Notes: generated from the letters alone by a model not told the origin. A stretch of DNA of 64,000 bases from Lamellibrachia columna (GCA_963662155.1 OY759266.1:55361510-55425509), one strand, 5' to 3'; positions 10,988 to 22,576 are shown, numbered from the stretch's first letter. A program made the numbers and translations.

Positions 10988-11321
10988 AGCCTATTTTGAC
11001 AAGTGTTTCTTTCTACACCGTTTTCCTTGTTTTTGGAAGGGAACAAATTTATCGATGATACTCTCAATTTCATATTTTAGAATATTCCAACATTCAATTG
11101 CGGTCTTATTCATCAGCATGTTATTCCAATCTAGCTTTGCTAAGTATTTTCTCATATCTTTGTAGTTACCTTTGTGGAAGTTTCTCTTGTACGTTTTCTT
11201 ATTTTTACTTTCTGATTTTACATTGATGTCAAAATGTATTTGATTATGATCACTATTACCAAATGGTTCAAATATTTTTATATTGTCCACTAATTCTTTT
11301 TGTGATGACAAAAAGAATTAG

Positions 11322-12137
11322 AATACTCCAAATGTGGTCTAACTATTGCTTTGTACAGGGGTACAATTAGCTGTTTCTCCTTATACATGATAGTTCTCCT
11401 AATTAGCCCCAGAATTTGATTTCCTTTCGAAGCAGCAATCCTACATTGCTCTGAAACTTTCATGTCAGCACTAAATGTTACTCCTAAGTCCTTTTCTTGT
11501 GTGGTTCTACCTAATACAGCATCCCCCATTTTATATTCTTCGTCTATGTTTCCATGTCCTATGTGTATACATTTACACTTTCCAAAATTGAATAACATTT
11601 ACCATTTTTCTGACCATTTAACTAATTTGTCTAGATCATCCTGCAAACTTTGTGTATCTGTATCTTATCTGCAAATTTGAGTACTTTGCTAGATATATCA
11701 TCTTCCAAATCATTTATATATATTAAACACAATATAGGGCCTAATACTGATCCCTGTGGTACCCCACTTAAAACAGATTTCCAGTTTGAAATTTCGCCAT
11801 CTACTATTACTCTCTGTTTTCTGTGTATAAGCCACTTTTCTATCCAGTTGTTTACATCATTACCGATGCCATGGACTTTTAGTTTAAGTAACAATCTTTG
11901 AGGTGGCACTTTATCGAAAGCTTTCTTAAAATCTAAATAGACAACATCCACTGGTGACCCGTCATCTACCCACTTTGTAATGTCTTCCAAAAAAACCCAT
12001 AAGAGATTAGTTAGACATGGCCTTGCTTTTAGGAACCCATGTTGAGGTGTATTTATTAATTTATGTTTTACAAGGAATTCCACCATGTGGTCTCTAATTA
12101 ATGTTTCGAGTAATTTACATAAAACTGATGTTAAAAT
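11322..12137 (-). pseudogene. older CR1-type LINE, 5' piece of RT
   Basis: This is the continuation of the 8508-9000 element. It has RT motifs including FKKAFDKVPPQRLLLKLK and SGVPQGSVLGPILCLIYIND. The catalytic box is damaged: FAD is followed by KIQIHK and the second aspartate is lost by a frameshift near 11670. A frame change joins it to 11290-11598 (QEKDLGVTFSADMKVSEQC). Its 5' end at about 12137 abuts hAT-derived sequence, which suggests that it inserted into a hAT copy or was joined to one. Confidence 0.88.
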
Positions 12138-12663
12138 GTGATGGCGTCTAAGGCGTGACAACACAGCAGCTCATCCTTGAAATCTGAATTGTGAACGTCC
12201 GTTGATTCATCCAACTGCAAGCAAATGATTGGCGAATCTTTGATCTGTTCCACCATCTGGCTCTTAATACCATCGGCCATATCCACTATTCTACGCTGAA
12301 CAGTGTTGTCAGAAATTGAGAGTCCATTCAGTTTATTCACAGCTTCTGTATCAATCATGAGTCGCACAACATCTTTTATGCATGGGAAAATCAGTTCTTC
12401 GCCAATGGTGTGCGCTTTCTCTGCTTTCACTATGCGCAGTGATACGACGTACGACGCCTCGACAGCGGCTTTCGATGCTGAGAGGTTTTACCAGTGCTAT
12501 CTATGCGAGCATTTTGAGCAGATTTCGATTTTCGTTGAAAGAAAGAGATGTTTCTGTCTTTGTACGTGGGGCGCTCCTTCTCGAAATGACGTCTAAGCTG
12601 AAATGGCTTCATCGACTCTGCAGATAATACTTTCATGCACAAGACGCATTGTGGTTTCTGCAT
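12138..12663 (-). pseudogene. hAT-superfamily transposase fragment (ZBED/SCAND3-like)
   Basis: The minus strand encodes a BED-type zinc-finger stretch (KPQCVLCMKVLSAESMKPFQ, then LRRHFEKERP; 12430-12663). After a frameshift near 12430 follows a region typical of ZBED5/SCAND3-like hAT transposases (HTIGEELIFPCIKDVVRLMI, then CLQLDESTDV; 12131-12430). The LDESTD stretch is the conserved start of the catalytic RNase H-like domain. The rest of the transposase is missing, cut off by the LINE at 12137. hAT transposases act in the nucleus by cut and paste. This copy cannot encode a working enzyme. Confidence 0.85.
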
Positions 12664-13443
12664 GCCTTTCTCTTCCAGGATCGAAAAACCGAATCGTAGA
12701 TACTCCTCACTATATGTCCTTTTTTCTTCACTGCAGGTGCATCACAGGCTCCAGACATCGTAATATTGATGACGTTAGCGAGGTTAGTTGCAATAAAAAC
12801 GAAACGTGCACCGTGGTATTTAACTGTTCGTCACGTGTCGCCACATGCAACTTATTTACGGTACACTGCACTACAGTCGCCTTCGCAGTTTTGAAGCCGC
12901 ATATCATTATCATCATAATGCTCGCCAGTATCAGATGCATAAATCACCATGAACGACATTACTGTGAATTATATTAGTTCAATCTGCAATGTTAGCTTTA
13001 CTTAATTATTGGTATTATATTTTCGTTAATTATTACACGATGGGCGCTTCATACATTTGATTGAGACTATTCTGCCGATCGCCTTCGTCGATGCTTAAAC
13101 TACTGACATTATATTACTGACATTATACGGTTATTAATAATTAATTGAATCGTCTTCATATGATAATACATGTATTCATGTTAGAACTGATACGTTGCGC
13201 CTAACGTACAGAAGTGTACAATTTCACGAAACAGCTTTTATACCTCTCTCTCCCTCTGATAAGCGAACGCCACGGACACGACGAGTGAGTCGGCGATCAG
13301 GTCAGTGTATAGCAAAATTGTACTCATGAAATAATACGTATTCCCTTTCGTAAAAATAGTGCTATTCCCAAACCACAAGGCATAACCATGATCTGAAAAA
13401 AAATGTGTTATGTTATATACAATACTGTCAATATAGCCTATAT

Positions 13444-13533
13444 ATACAATTTTGCATGTTGCTGGCCGCGAGTCCGCGACCCCTCTGAAATGTCCCCCGG
13501 GGGTCGCGACACCCAGGTTGAAAACCACTGTCT
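13444..13533 (-). mobile_element. hAT terminal region with CAGTGGTT-type inverted-repeat end
   Basis: Read on the minus strand from 13533, the sequence starts CAGTGGTTTTCAACCTGGGT and continues GTCGCGACCCCCGG, a classic hAT (Charlie-like) terminus. It lies upstream of the transposase fragment in the right orientation to be the 5' end of the same element. TCTTAGAG follows immediately as a possible 8-bp target duplication, but the other end is not seen. Confidence 0.65.
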
Positions 13534-13809
13534 TAGAGTGATAATCTTACGCAACCACGATCGAAAAATACGACACGTTTGGCGGCCGCATGCTCCGCCA
13601 TCTTTGTAAACACCTCAACATATTTGGTATCCAGGTGTAGCTTCACTTTCGCAGTGCATCATGGTAGCAGTGGTCCTGTAAAATCCCTGGTAGATTTGGA
13701 GCATTTTCACCTCCTGTGGAGCGGTAGCGTCGCTACGATTGGTCAACCACGGACACTCCCCCAAGTGGGGCGCGCTGATTTGTTGTCGACCGGGAAAGCC
13801 GTCACAAAG

Positions 13810-13991
13810 GAAATTCCCGGGCCTGTATATTAGCCAGAACGAGCCCGGAACGAGGCCGGAATGAGCCCGTAACGAGATTAAATTGCTAACAGCGTGGATT
13901 GCGTGATCTATATAATGATTTCACGGCCATGTTTTGGCTGTTTCGTCTATTGAACATCACCTAGTGGGCGGACTTACATTAGTGGGTTACT
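13810..13991. mobile_element. Mutator-like element terminus, copy A (inverted relative to 17712-17993)
   Basis: This stretch is the reverse complement of 17712-17993. Shared blocks include GGGCCTGTATATTAGCC, repeated GAACGAGGCCGGAA-like pentads, GTGATCTATATAATGA, CCATGTTTTGGCTGTT and an outer end AACATCACCTAGTGGGCGG to GTGGGTTACT. Copy A lacks about 130 bp present in the other arm. The outer ends of the two arms face each other. Confidence 0.8.
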
Positions 13992-14259
13992 GTTCATACA
14001 CCATCTACTGCAGTAATACTGGTAATCACTTATTGGGATATGAAATAATTTATATCTAAATAAATGGAGTAAATCTGAAATGATACAGTTTAACTACACC
14101 CTTCTATACAACATATTTTATATATATATTATGTCTATGACTATGCATTATAATTTACTTTATATATTTATTACAGGTATCTACATTACACTTCTTCTGT
14201 TAACCCTTTTTCCAATACACTATTGGTCAATAAAACTTTCATTCCACGTATTGAATATT

Positions 14260-14505
<246 letters not shown>

Positions 14506-15360
14506 TCATTTATTCGTACACAATAGTTTAGGTACAATTGAATAAAACAAAAAACCATTGGCAGCCTGCTTAACAAGTGCAGAGTGCGTTAATCATGTTG
14601 TTAACATCGTTTTTTGTAAAACCGGGTAAGTCAATCCCGTTATTGGATACACGCAATAATTCGAGCATGCACCAAGCGATTCCTGTCAGCTGAAAAGACA
14701 TTGTCTAAGTACGTGGTTCACGTTAATATCTAGTACATATATTGCATACCTATGCCGAATAACCGCTATATTTCGGCCAATTGGTGATTGAGCTGAGTTT
14801 ATAGCCCGCCTAACGAAGTGCCTAACAATGGCGTTGCGGCTAGTCAACATTAAATCCACAAACTTGCAAAATCGCTTCACCAATTAAATGCATATGTGAC
14901 AGGTGTTAATTAATTGTCCTAAAAGTGCTGTATGCGTCATATAACTGACGTTTAAGATGCGCCTGGCGCCTTTGTTCCAAGTCACGCAAAAATCGTTGAA
15001 CCCTTTATCATGTAATGCCCATAGAGTTGAGCCAGGTGTTATATTATATTATTATGTAACGCAATTTTTTTTTATAGAAAATTAAATATTTATTAAAACA
15101 TTGTATGCTACATGGCACTGTTTTTTATTCTTTAGTGTTACACAATGAACACTACAACTACATGCTTTTTAGGAGCGGCCTTTTGTTGTTGTGCTTAATG
15201 CAATTTATGAGTGAATTTAAAAGAATAAATTATGGAATAATTATTTATGTTAGATTCTGAACTTGATACACAATTTTATATTGGGCCTCTCTTATGTTGT
15301 GTACCTAACGCGCCCGTGTAACTATGCATACTTGTTATTTAGCGTTAAGGAAATCTACTT
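14506..15360. other. no gene recognised
   Basis: AT-rich DNA with no coding signal or familiar transposon. A T-rich run lies at 15065-15075. Confidence 0.5.
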
Positions 15361-15364
15361 CACA

Positions 15365-15530
15365 GCATGTTCTTTGTAAATGTGCTCTGTAATGGTCAGA
15401 TTACTGAATCATTGTTTGACTTGTGAATCCACTTTCGCAAAATGTTCTTTGTAAATGTGCTCTGTAATGGTCAGATTATTGAATCATTGTCTGACTTGTG
15501 AATCCACTTTCACATAATGTTCTTTGTAAC
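15365..15530. repeat. direct repeat of about 77 bp, 2.3 copies
   Basis: Two nearly identical copies contain ATGTTCTTTGTAAATGTGCT and GACTTGTGAATCCACTTTC, followed by a partial third copy. Confidence 0.9.
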
Positions 15531-15731
15531 TGTGCATACTAGTACTTTCATTTCTTACTTATTGTTTCATGGACCCCTTGTTTATTCAGGGTTCAGTACC
15601 TACTGCAATTACAACTCAGGCAATCAACAGCATTGTATCTCACTGTGCAATGAGCTTCCTTATTTTGTGAATAGGGGTGTGAAAGTAAAAGTAAATGCAA
15701 TTGTACTTTACTATGGAATCACTACCCAGCA

Positions 15732-16050
15732 AACACATACAATTTTTATAACATTTGATAAAGGTTATATACATGTTATATCGAAAAAATTGTCAATAAC
15801 ATTTTGTAGATGTAACTAAAATGTTATGTAAAATTTCAAAAACATCATACATGTTTTTTATGATAACGTAATTTTAAATTTTTCAGTGATGTTTTTAAAA
15901 CATCATTAAAACATTCCCAGCAAACACAATGTTTTTAAAACATCAGAATTTTGTTTCCTCAAATGTCATAATAATGTTTTTGAAAATGCTGTAACGATAT
16001 CAAAATGTGCCATCTTTGAAAAACAGTTTTGAACAATGTTTTATTAAAAC

Positions 16051-16120
<70 letters not shown>

Positions 16121-17345
16121 CATCATACATTTTTTTTGACAAAGGAACATAAACATCACAAAATGTAGATGGCTTTCCCTTTTCAAGAGCAGCAAAACCT
16201 CTGTATGGCCAGTTTTGTGCTCTGTTGTGAATATCAATCCTGCAAAAGTATTTCTGCTTTCTATTTCTGTTGGCGGAAACAAACCACTTAACCTCGATTT
16301 TTTGCTAGATTCCATTAATGACTCGAATAAAGCAATTAATGAGGGCGTGGAATTTGAAGGGGAAAGGTTTAATATAAGTGTAATATGCATATGTGATGCT
16401 CAAGCAAGATCAATGTCAAGTGCACCAAACTCTACAGTGAATATTATGGATGTGATAAGTGCTGTCAAAGAGGAAAATATGTTGGAAGGATGACATATCC
16501 AATGATGCAAAATCTACCACTGAGAACAGATACAGCTTTTCAGAATAAAACACAAGATGGGCATCACAGGGGTGTATCACCTTTCCTTCAGCTACATAAT
16601 CTGGACATAATATTATGGGTGTCACGAAAAAGCTACTGCTTACTTTGAATAGAGGACCAAGAGCAATGTGTAGAATTTGAGCTACTCAAAATTAACAAGT
16701 TAGTGCCAACCTAATCAATATTCGCAAGGATATTCCAAGAGAATTCGCTAGAAAGCCCAGAGCACTGTATGAAGTTGAACGGTGGAAGGCATTAAGCGTG
16801 GCCATGTGCATTTTAGTCAATTACAAATTGACTACACAGTATGGCAACTATGCTCACCAATTACTGCAACATTTTTTGCAAACGTGCAGAGCTGTATGGA
16901 AGGGAGTTCTTATTTTATAGTGTGCACACACTTGCACACATTGCAAGAGAAGCACAACACTTTGGGGATCTATAGATAGTGGCGCATCAGAAATATGAAA
17001 ACTATATGCAACATCTTAAAACAAAGGTGAGGTCTGGCCGAAATCCTGCTGCCCAAATTGTGAAAAGACTCTTCGAAGAAGCACAACATGAAGAAGAGTA
17101 TCCAACCCTACAATATTTTATGGAAATGTTTTTATGATGTTATATATATATATTATATGTTATAATAAAACATATTTCAAAAACGTTTTTACAATGTTTC
17201 CAAGAGTCAACATTTTGATATCATTATAACATTTTCATGATATTTCAGGGAAATGTTTTTATGATGTTATATATATGTTTTAATAAAACATGTTTCAATA
17301 ACGTTTATACAATCTTTCTAAGAGTCAACATTTTAACATCAATAT
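15732..17345. mobile_element. decayed DNA transposon with CCCAGCAAACAC ends and AACATTTT-type subterminal repeats
   Basis: CCCAGCAAACACA occurs at about 15732 and again at about 15914, each followed by AT-rich repeats of the AACATTTT/AATGTTTTTAAAACAT type. Equivalent motifs (AATGTTTTTATGATGTTATA) recur at 17115-17340 after the transposase remnant. A (TA)n tract of about 60 bp lies at 16053-16114. The right terminus is not intact. The double left end suggests one element inside another or a duplicated end. Confidence 0.55.
16206..17105 (+). pseudogene. decayed transposase of a TNP2/EnSpm-like family
   Basis: The open start (16215-16493) has LLSISVGGNKPLNLDFLLDS and ISVICICDAQARS, resembling the large transposase-like proteins found in many invertebrate and cnidarian genomes with EnSpm/CACTA-related elements. 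Downstream, several short frames continue the similarity: a segment with LINIRKDIPREFARKPRALY near 16705-16770, then one with VNYKLTTQYGNYAHQLLQHF near 16810-16880. Stops and frameshifts break it throughout. The family assignment is from memory of its motifs and is moderate. It sits between the CCCAGCA-type ends, so it is likely the former transposase of that element. Confidence 0.55.
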
Positions 17346-17711
17346 AAAATTTTCAAAACATCATGGATATATGATTTTATGTTATCAAATTGTTGTACGA
17401 ATTAAGACATGTATGCATGCTTTATAAAAAATAAACATCCGGATTTCTGTTCACATTCTTGCTTAGTGTCGTTTTGATAAGTTAGGTTGTGTTTAAATAG
17501 TCACATTTAAATTGTTTTTAATTTAAACTGAGAACTTATATGCAGTCATTAAATATTATTCAGGAAACGTCAAATAAACAAGGAAATTACTCAAATATAA
17601 TAATGGCTATTGATGACCACACACACCCATACTATCAATCAACCCCCCAATGGAGCAACCATTACATCTCCTAAAGACGGGGTTATAAGTTAACTAAGGC
17701 CGAGACCACCA
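17346..17711. other. no gene recognised
   Basis: AT-rich spacer between the decayed transposon and the Mutator-like terminus. Confidence 0.5.
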
Positions 17712-17993
17712 TGAGTAACCCACTAATTAATGTAAGGCCGCCCACTAGGTGATGTTGAATAGACGGAACAGCCAAAACATGGCGGCCGATCGTCAATAAG
17801 TCATCGTTCCGGGAGCCCAAAACATATCTTAATGTACGTGTAATGAATCCCCACTTGGTGGAAAGTTGCATTATTACGTTATCTAACTACACATTCCAGT
17901 GAACTCATTATATAGATCACGCTATTAGCAATTCAATCTCGTTCCGGGCTCGTTCCGGCCTCGTTCCGGCTAATATACAGGCCCGAAATTCCC
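17712..17993. mobile_element. Mutator-like element terminus, copy B, upstream of the two-exon gene
   Basis: The outer end is AGTAACCCACTAATTAATG and the inner end GGCTAATATACAGGCCCGAA. It is the inverted partner of 13810-13991. The gene beginning at 18055 starts about 60 bp inside, so this end probably carries the gene's promoter, as is usual for TIR elements. Confidence 0.75.
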
Positions 17994-18054
17994 TTCTCTG
18001 TTCGACATTGCTGTTTTGGTTCACTTCGCGTCGCATTATTGTATTTTACGGAAG

Positions 18055-18258
18055 ATGTCCGGAAGATACGGGAAAACCAAGCGGCAGTTTGGTACGAAAC
18101 CGATGTCTAGATGCCGAGAGTTGAGTTTGGCACGGTCAGTGATCGGCAAACGAGAGAAAGGCGACGGTGAAGCTGAAACGAGTGCAGATGTACCCGTGGC
18201 TGGCCCAGTTCAGCTTGAGGTTGAGCCTGAGCAGATGCCCTCGTCAACAGAACTTGAC
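18055..18258 (+). CDS. Mutator-like transposase gene, exon 1
   Basis: The exon runs from ATG 18055 to a GTACGT donor at 18259 and covers 68 codons, ending in phase 0. It encodes a basic start, MSGRYGKTKRQFGTKPMSR, followed by a charged, disordered region. An in-frame ATG lies 39 bases upstream, but MSGRYGKTKRQFG is the more typical opening of this family. It joins in frame to 19753. The intron contains a LINE fragment (18525-19590). The Mutator-like assignment rests mainly on exon 2. Confidence 0.55.
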
Positions 18259-18524
18259 GTACGTATCAGCTACGATTGTTTGCATCAGGACATTATGCAT
18301 AATATTGTCTGGCAACTAATGTCTTGCCAACTTGGAATATCTGAAGGCTGACTATTATCCAGGCACCGACATTCAAAGAAGCCATAAAACCAGGCTAATT
18401 TATTAGCCTGGTCACACTGTAATATCTGTATGTTTACATTTTCTATTTTGCAGACATTCATGTCTATATTATTATACTATGGTATATACCTTATTATCTA
18501 TGTTGTCTGTTATACTATTGTCAT

Positions 18525-19590
18525 GTTAGACATCAGTGGCGACCCACAAGGTTCAGTGATTGCCCCCATCCTCTTTCTTATCTATATAAATGACCTACCT
18601 AATAACCTCAAATCAACTGTCCGACTCTTTGCTGATGACACTATTATCTACATGACAATATCCAATGGTACTGACGCGACAGCCGTTCAACAAGATCTAG
18701 ACAAATTGGCCAAGTGGGAAGAAACATGGCAAATGGAGTTCCATCCCCAGAAATGTAGTGTACTCCACATAACCAGATCCCATAACCCGAAATACAAACA
18801 ATACACTCTTCATGGTCACATACTCGTAAAGGAGGACAACGCAAAATATCTTGGCGTGGTCATCAATAAAAAACTCCTGGAATAACCACATAAATGAGGT
18901 CACAAAAAAGCAAATGCATTCTTAGGTTTCCTACGAAGAAATCTCAAAATTGGCCAGGAAAATTTAAAAACCAGTGGTTATTTCACTTTAGTTAGACCCC
19001 AGTTAGAATATGCCGCTGCCATATGGGACCCCTACACACAAACGTACAAAAACAAAATAGAGATGGTCCAAAGACGGGCAGCACTGTATGTCTATAACAA
19101 CTACAACCGTAAAGCAAATGTCACCACTATGATCAAACATTTGCACTGGCGCAGCCTCCAACAAAGGAGAACCGACATCCGCCTTGTCATGTTATATAAG
19201 ACATTACATGGCATAGTCGTGAGACCCTCCCGACATACGCATTCTGAAGCTTTTCAACTCCCCGTAATCACTACGCAATTCATCCAGTATAGCTTTTTAC
19301 CCCGTACAATAGCCAATTGGAATAACCTGCCAGCCAACGCAGCTACAGTGCCAAGTTTGGAGATTTTCAGACAGAAGATCTCCAGCTTGCAACATTAATT
19401 GATAGTGCATTTTTCACGCTATAAACTTTTCCTCTCCTCAAATTGCAGTTCTACACGCACACTATTATCTTTCCTCTTTCTTCAAAATATTTTATTACTT
19501 TCTCTTACAGCATTTTAGCACGTGTGCACACACACCAAGTCTATAAGCCTTGAAGAGAGGGTTGACTCGTACCCGGAAGAAGAAGAAGAA
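18525..19590 (+). pseudogene. jockey/CR1-like LINE fragment in the intron (RT 3' half)
   Basis: The fragment starts in the RT with a GDPQGSVIAPILFLIYINDL block and the catalytic FADDTIIYM, continues through LAKWEETWQMEFHPQKCSVL and, after a frameshift near 18880, the C-terminal region (19063-19398, with MVQRRAALYVYNNYNRKA and HWRSLQQRRTDIRLVMLYK). It ends with a GAAGAAGAAGAAG tail at about 19577-19590. It is 5'-truncated and in the same orientation as the host intron. Fragment 49874-50655 belongs to the same family. Confidence 0.88.
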
Positions 19591-19752
19591 GACATATATT
19601 ACAGATGTTGACAATGCCAATTGGCCTAACATAAAACCTGTGCCTGTTTTATTGATGTCAATGATTACTGTCCAGCTCATCTGCCCTGGTTAGTTTTGAT
19701 ATTATGCTAATTGTCAGATGTACAATCTAATAACAAATAATTTTCCATGCAG

Positions 19753-20437
19753 GTTGATTCTGAGCTGGAGCCCCCTCAGCCATCAACATCTGCATCCACA
19801 ACCCACATCTCGGCTACCAAGCGAAAGTTCGGATACCGACAGGGACTGCCACTGCGTGAACGCATCAATGCTGCTGAGCGACGTCGACGCCCCATCGAGA
19901 CATCATTCGTTCGGTGCAGCATGCTGTCAGCGCTGGTGAAGGGCCTGGCGTGTCTCGAGTGCAGTGAGCTGACACTGAAGATCCGTGCCATTGACCGTCG
20001 CCTCTGCCTTGTGTGCCTGTTCGAGACCTACTGCACTACGTGTGGGGCAGTGCTGAACTCGACGGTGTCGTCCGACCGGATCGATGAAGAGAAAGCCCGT
20101 AACGTCCCTTTTGTCGTCGTCCGCCAGGCTGTAGCAGTAACCATGGACATGGGTGTGGGACTTGGAGCCCCTGCAGTACAAGTCCTACTCGAGGTTTGTG
20201 AAGGCTGTCACTGCTGCCAACATGACGGTGGTGAGCAGCCTGTTTGATGATGCTGCCAACACTGTGCACCAGACCTACATAGACCGCGACCCATCAATCA
20301 CTGATGATGCCGAAAGAAAGCGGCTCCACGAAGCTGAGCGGCAGGCTGAAGCTTCGACAAAAACTGTGCGACAGGCTCGCAGGATTACTCGTGCAGCCGA
20401 AGCTTCAGCCAGCGACTATGCTGCTGGTGAATTCTAG
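19753..20437 (+). CDS. Mutator-like transposase gene, exon 2 (frameshifted near 20157)
   Basis: The exon begins after acceptor TTTTCCATGCAG in phase 0. It has a proline/serine-rich linker, a basic patch (LRERINAAERRRRP) and a zinc-ribbon-like region with paired cysteines (CLECSEL, then CLVCLFETYCTTCGAVLN). Next comes FVVVRQAVAVTMDMGVG, which resembles the N-terminal part of animal Mutator-like transposases. Near 20157 the frame shifts; in the +1 frame the family similarity continues (SYSRFVKAVTAANMTVVSSL) and reading ends at TAG 20437 after a charged, heptad-like AERQAEASTK region. The catalytic DDE domain is absent, so this is a truncated derivative or a domesticated fragment. Confidence 0.5.
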
Positions 20438-21291
20438 CCTGAATTCAGTTTGGCAGCTGTAATGATGTTGAAACACCTATTGTTGTGTGGCTTCAATTGA
20501 ACTTTGAACCTTTAGAAAGACAATCAACTGGAAAAAGACAGTTTGTAGTTTTAGTCGTGCAGTACCATTGTGTAGTGATAATGGTCACATATTTTTTGTG
20601 TCTCACCTAATTTTTATACACATTTTTCACACAACCAAATGATGAACAGTATATATAATTGGAAAGACAATCAACTGTAGAAGCTTTGTGTGAACTGTTA
20701 TCATTGCAGTTCTATTTTTGCCTATGAAATTTGTTATTCGAATGTTGAGAAACTTCAATGCCATTTTTGTCAATAATTTTTTTTAGCCGATGAGCAATCT
20801 CTTATTTTGTCTAACTCGGATATTTATTAACAGAATCCTTTGAAATTTTCAGCATTTCCCAACAAGATAATGGGCTAGACTATGACAATCTTAGATTTTA
20901 GATAGAGCATTTGAATTACATGTAATATCATGACTTTGATGAAATGTTGACTTTCGAAAAATAGCTAAGATTGAAAAATTCATATAACATTTTTTGGGAA
21001 AGTAACAAAAAACTAAGTCTGTCATAATCTGCCATTTTATGTATTCTATTGGTGTGCCAAGTTTGAATGAATTTGGTCAATCCATTTTCCAGATATGCCC
21101 ATCACGGTGAATCAACCAAAATTCAAGTTAGGGGCAACCCAACCCAAAATAAATTGTAATAAATCTGTAAAATTGTTTTTATGTATAACTAATGTTATCC
21201 TAAAATTTCAGTAAGCTAGGTTGAAAAATAACAAAAGTAGAATCGAAAAAATCGCCAGTCCTTCATCCCATGAACGCCGATGTCTGTTTGC
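20438..21291. other. no gene recognised
   Basis: AT-rich, probably 3' flank or internal remnant of the Mutator-like element. No motif supports a further gene. Confidence 0.45.
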
Positions 21292-22047
21292 TGAATAGGG
21301 GAATGTGGGGTATGTCCGAATCCCTAAGGTATAACGCATCATAGCTAATTAACTATTTATGCAAAACGGTATAATTTGGCCTCAATATATTTAGGATATG
21401 TAGTATTTGACAACTGCCAGTTACAGATTATAACAAGAAGACAAACATGTATTTATCAAAATGTAACCTGTGCGGTTCTGCCCCATTACCCTGTGATGGA
21501 TGGGCATAATCGCATAGGTCTATGTGGATATGCAAATGCATATTTTAGGCTGTGGAAACGAAGTCACTCAGCGACGCTGAGTCAGCATTGTAAGAATGAC
21601 TTGTGTCGTGGGTAAAAGAGCCAATGCCCACGTCATATAGAACAATACTGAACAATGCTGACCGTTGCAAACCAATGAACAACTGTTATCGTGGTTGACA
21701 TCAGCCTCCATGAACTTGCTGATACGATGGGTGGTTACAATTTGATATGATGGGTGGTGACAATTAAACATGTAGGCCCCCTATTATTACATTGTTTACA
21801 TCATACCACTGTAGCATCTAAACAAACAATAACAATTCCAACAGGAACACACAGCTGTGCAGATATGCCCCATGCTACAAGCTGACAAAGTTAAAATTTT
21901 TGGTAAACCTGGTTTGTAATAGTGAGGTTTATTTGCATACAAGAATTTGTTGTGTGTGCTAGGTGCCATAGTACAATACAGTTCTGAAACCACAAACCAG
22001 TGGTGTGGTCAATAACGAGAGCGGATATGCCCCACTTTCCCCTACCG
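21292..22047. mobile_element. non-autonomous TIR element of about 750 bp with G-rich ends
   Basis: The left end TAGGGGAATGTGGGGTATGT (21294 onward) and the reverse complement of the right end, TAGGGGAAAGTGGGGCATAT (to about 22045), match in about 20 of 24 positions. The interior has no transposase, only AT-rich DNA and short repeats (ATGATGGGTGGTGACAA near 21745). The superfamily is not assigned. No clear target duplication is visible. Confidence 0.65.
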
Positions 22048-22357
22048 AAAAGTAAATTCATATTGGGTTTTATTATATATTAAACACTGGCTTATCTAGA
22101 AACTCCCTTGCAACTACAACATATATGTGATGGTTTCACAGCCTTGAGCATCTGTTTTGCATGCATAGAGGTTGATCCCATTTCTAAATGTGTATATCAA
22201 CAACTATGGAAGTGCACAATATGTTTCAAATTACAAGCAAAACATCATCCAATTATTTAACAGACTGTGTGCAGAGATATTTGTTTGTATGAGACATACA
22301 TGACAGTGGCTATAGCTGATGTATAGTATACTGTACATACCACATTCTTTTCTATAT

Positions 22358-22495
22358 CACGTCCACAGCAGTCTCTCCACCTCCTGCATGTGCTGCAGGT
22401 TCAGTGGAAACTCAAAATTTGTTTGAGCATGGCCTGCGTTTGCCTGCCTTGATTCTTCAGCTCCTCCAGGAGAGTGAGGATTCTCTTGTCAGTAG
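22358..22495 (-). pseudogene. exon-like remnant with coiled LLEELK motif (DUF4806-type gene?)
   Basis: On the minus strand the acceptor TTTCTTTCCTGGCTGGCAG precedes a segment encoding TDKRILTLLEELKNQ. After an apparent one-base shift comes EFPLNLQHMQEVERLLWT and a TGA. The heptad-like start followed by an FPLN..EEVE-type stretch resembles the exon preceding the DUF4806 domain in invertebrate and fish genes. The shift argues for a pseudogene or a retro-copy piece. The assignment is weak. Confidence 0.3.
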
Positions 22496-22576
22496 CTGCC
22501 AGCCAGGAAAGAAACGAGTATAATTAATGAAAAAAAAAAATTTATATTACACTAATGATAATGAGTAGTTAGTGAA

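Larger units (their letters stand above)
9001..11321 (-). mobile_element. younger 5'-truncated CR1-type LINE nested in the older copy
   Basis: The minus-strand element has its 3' tail (tandem AAGATTTAAC units) at 9001 and its truncated 5' end at 11321. It is flanked by AATAC at 8996-9000 and 11322-11326, the likely target-site duplication. It contains RT (9103-10443), the RT N-terminal region (10461-10730) and the endonuclease-RT linker (about 10990-11311). The 5' end is a perfect 12-bp fold-back (11290-11301 against 11310-11321). Coding sequence is nearly identical to copies at 29821 and 34857, so this is a recent insertion. Confidence 0.92.
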
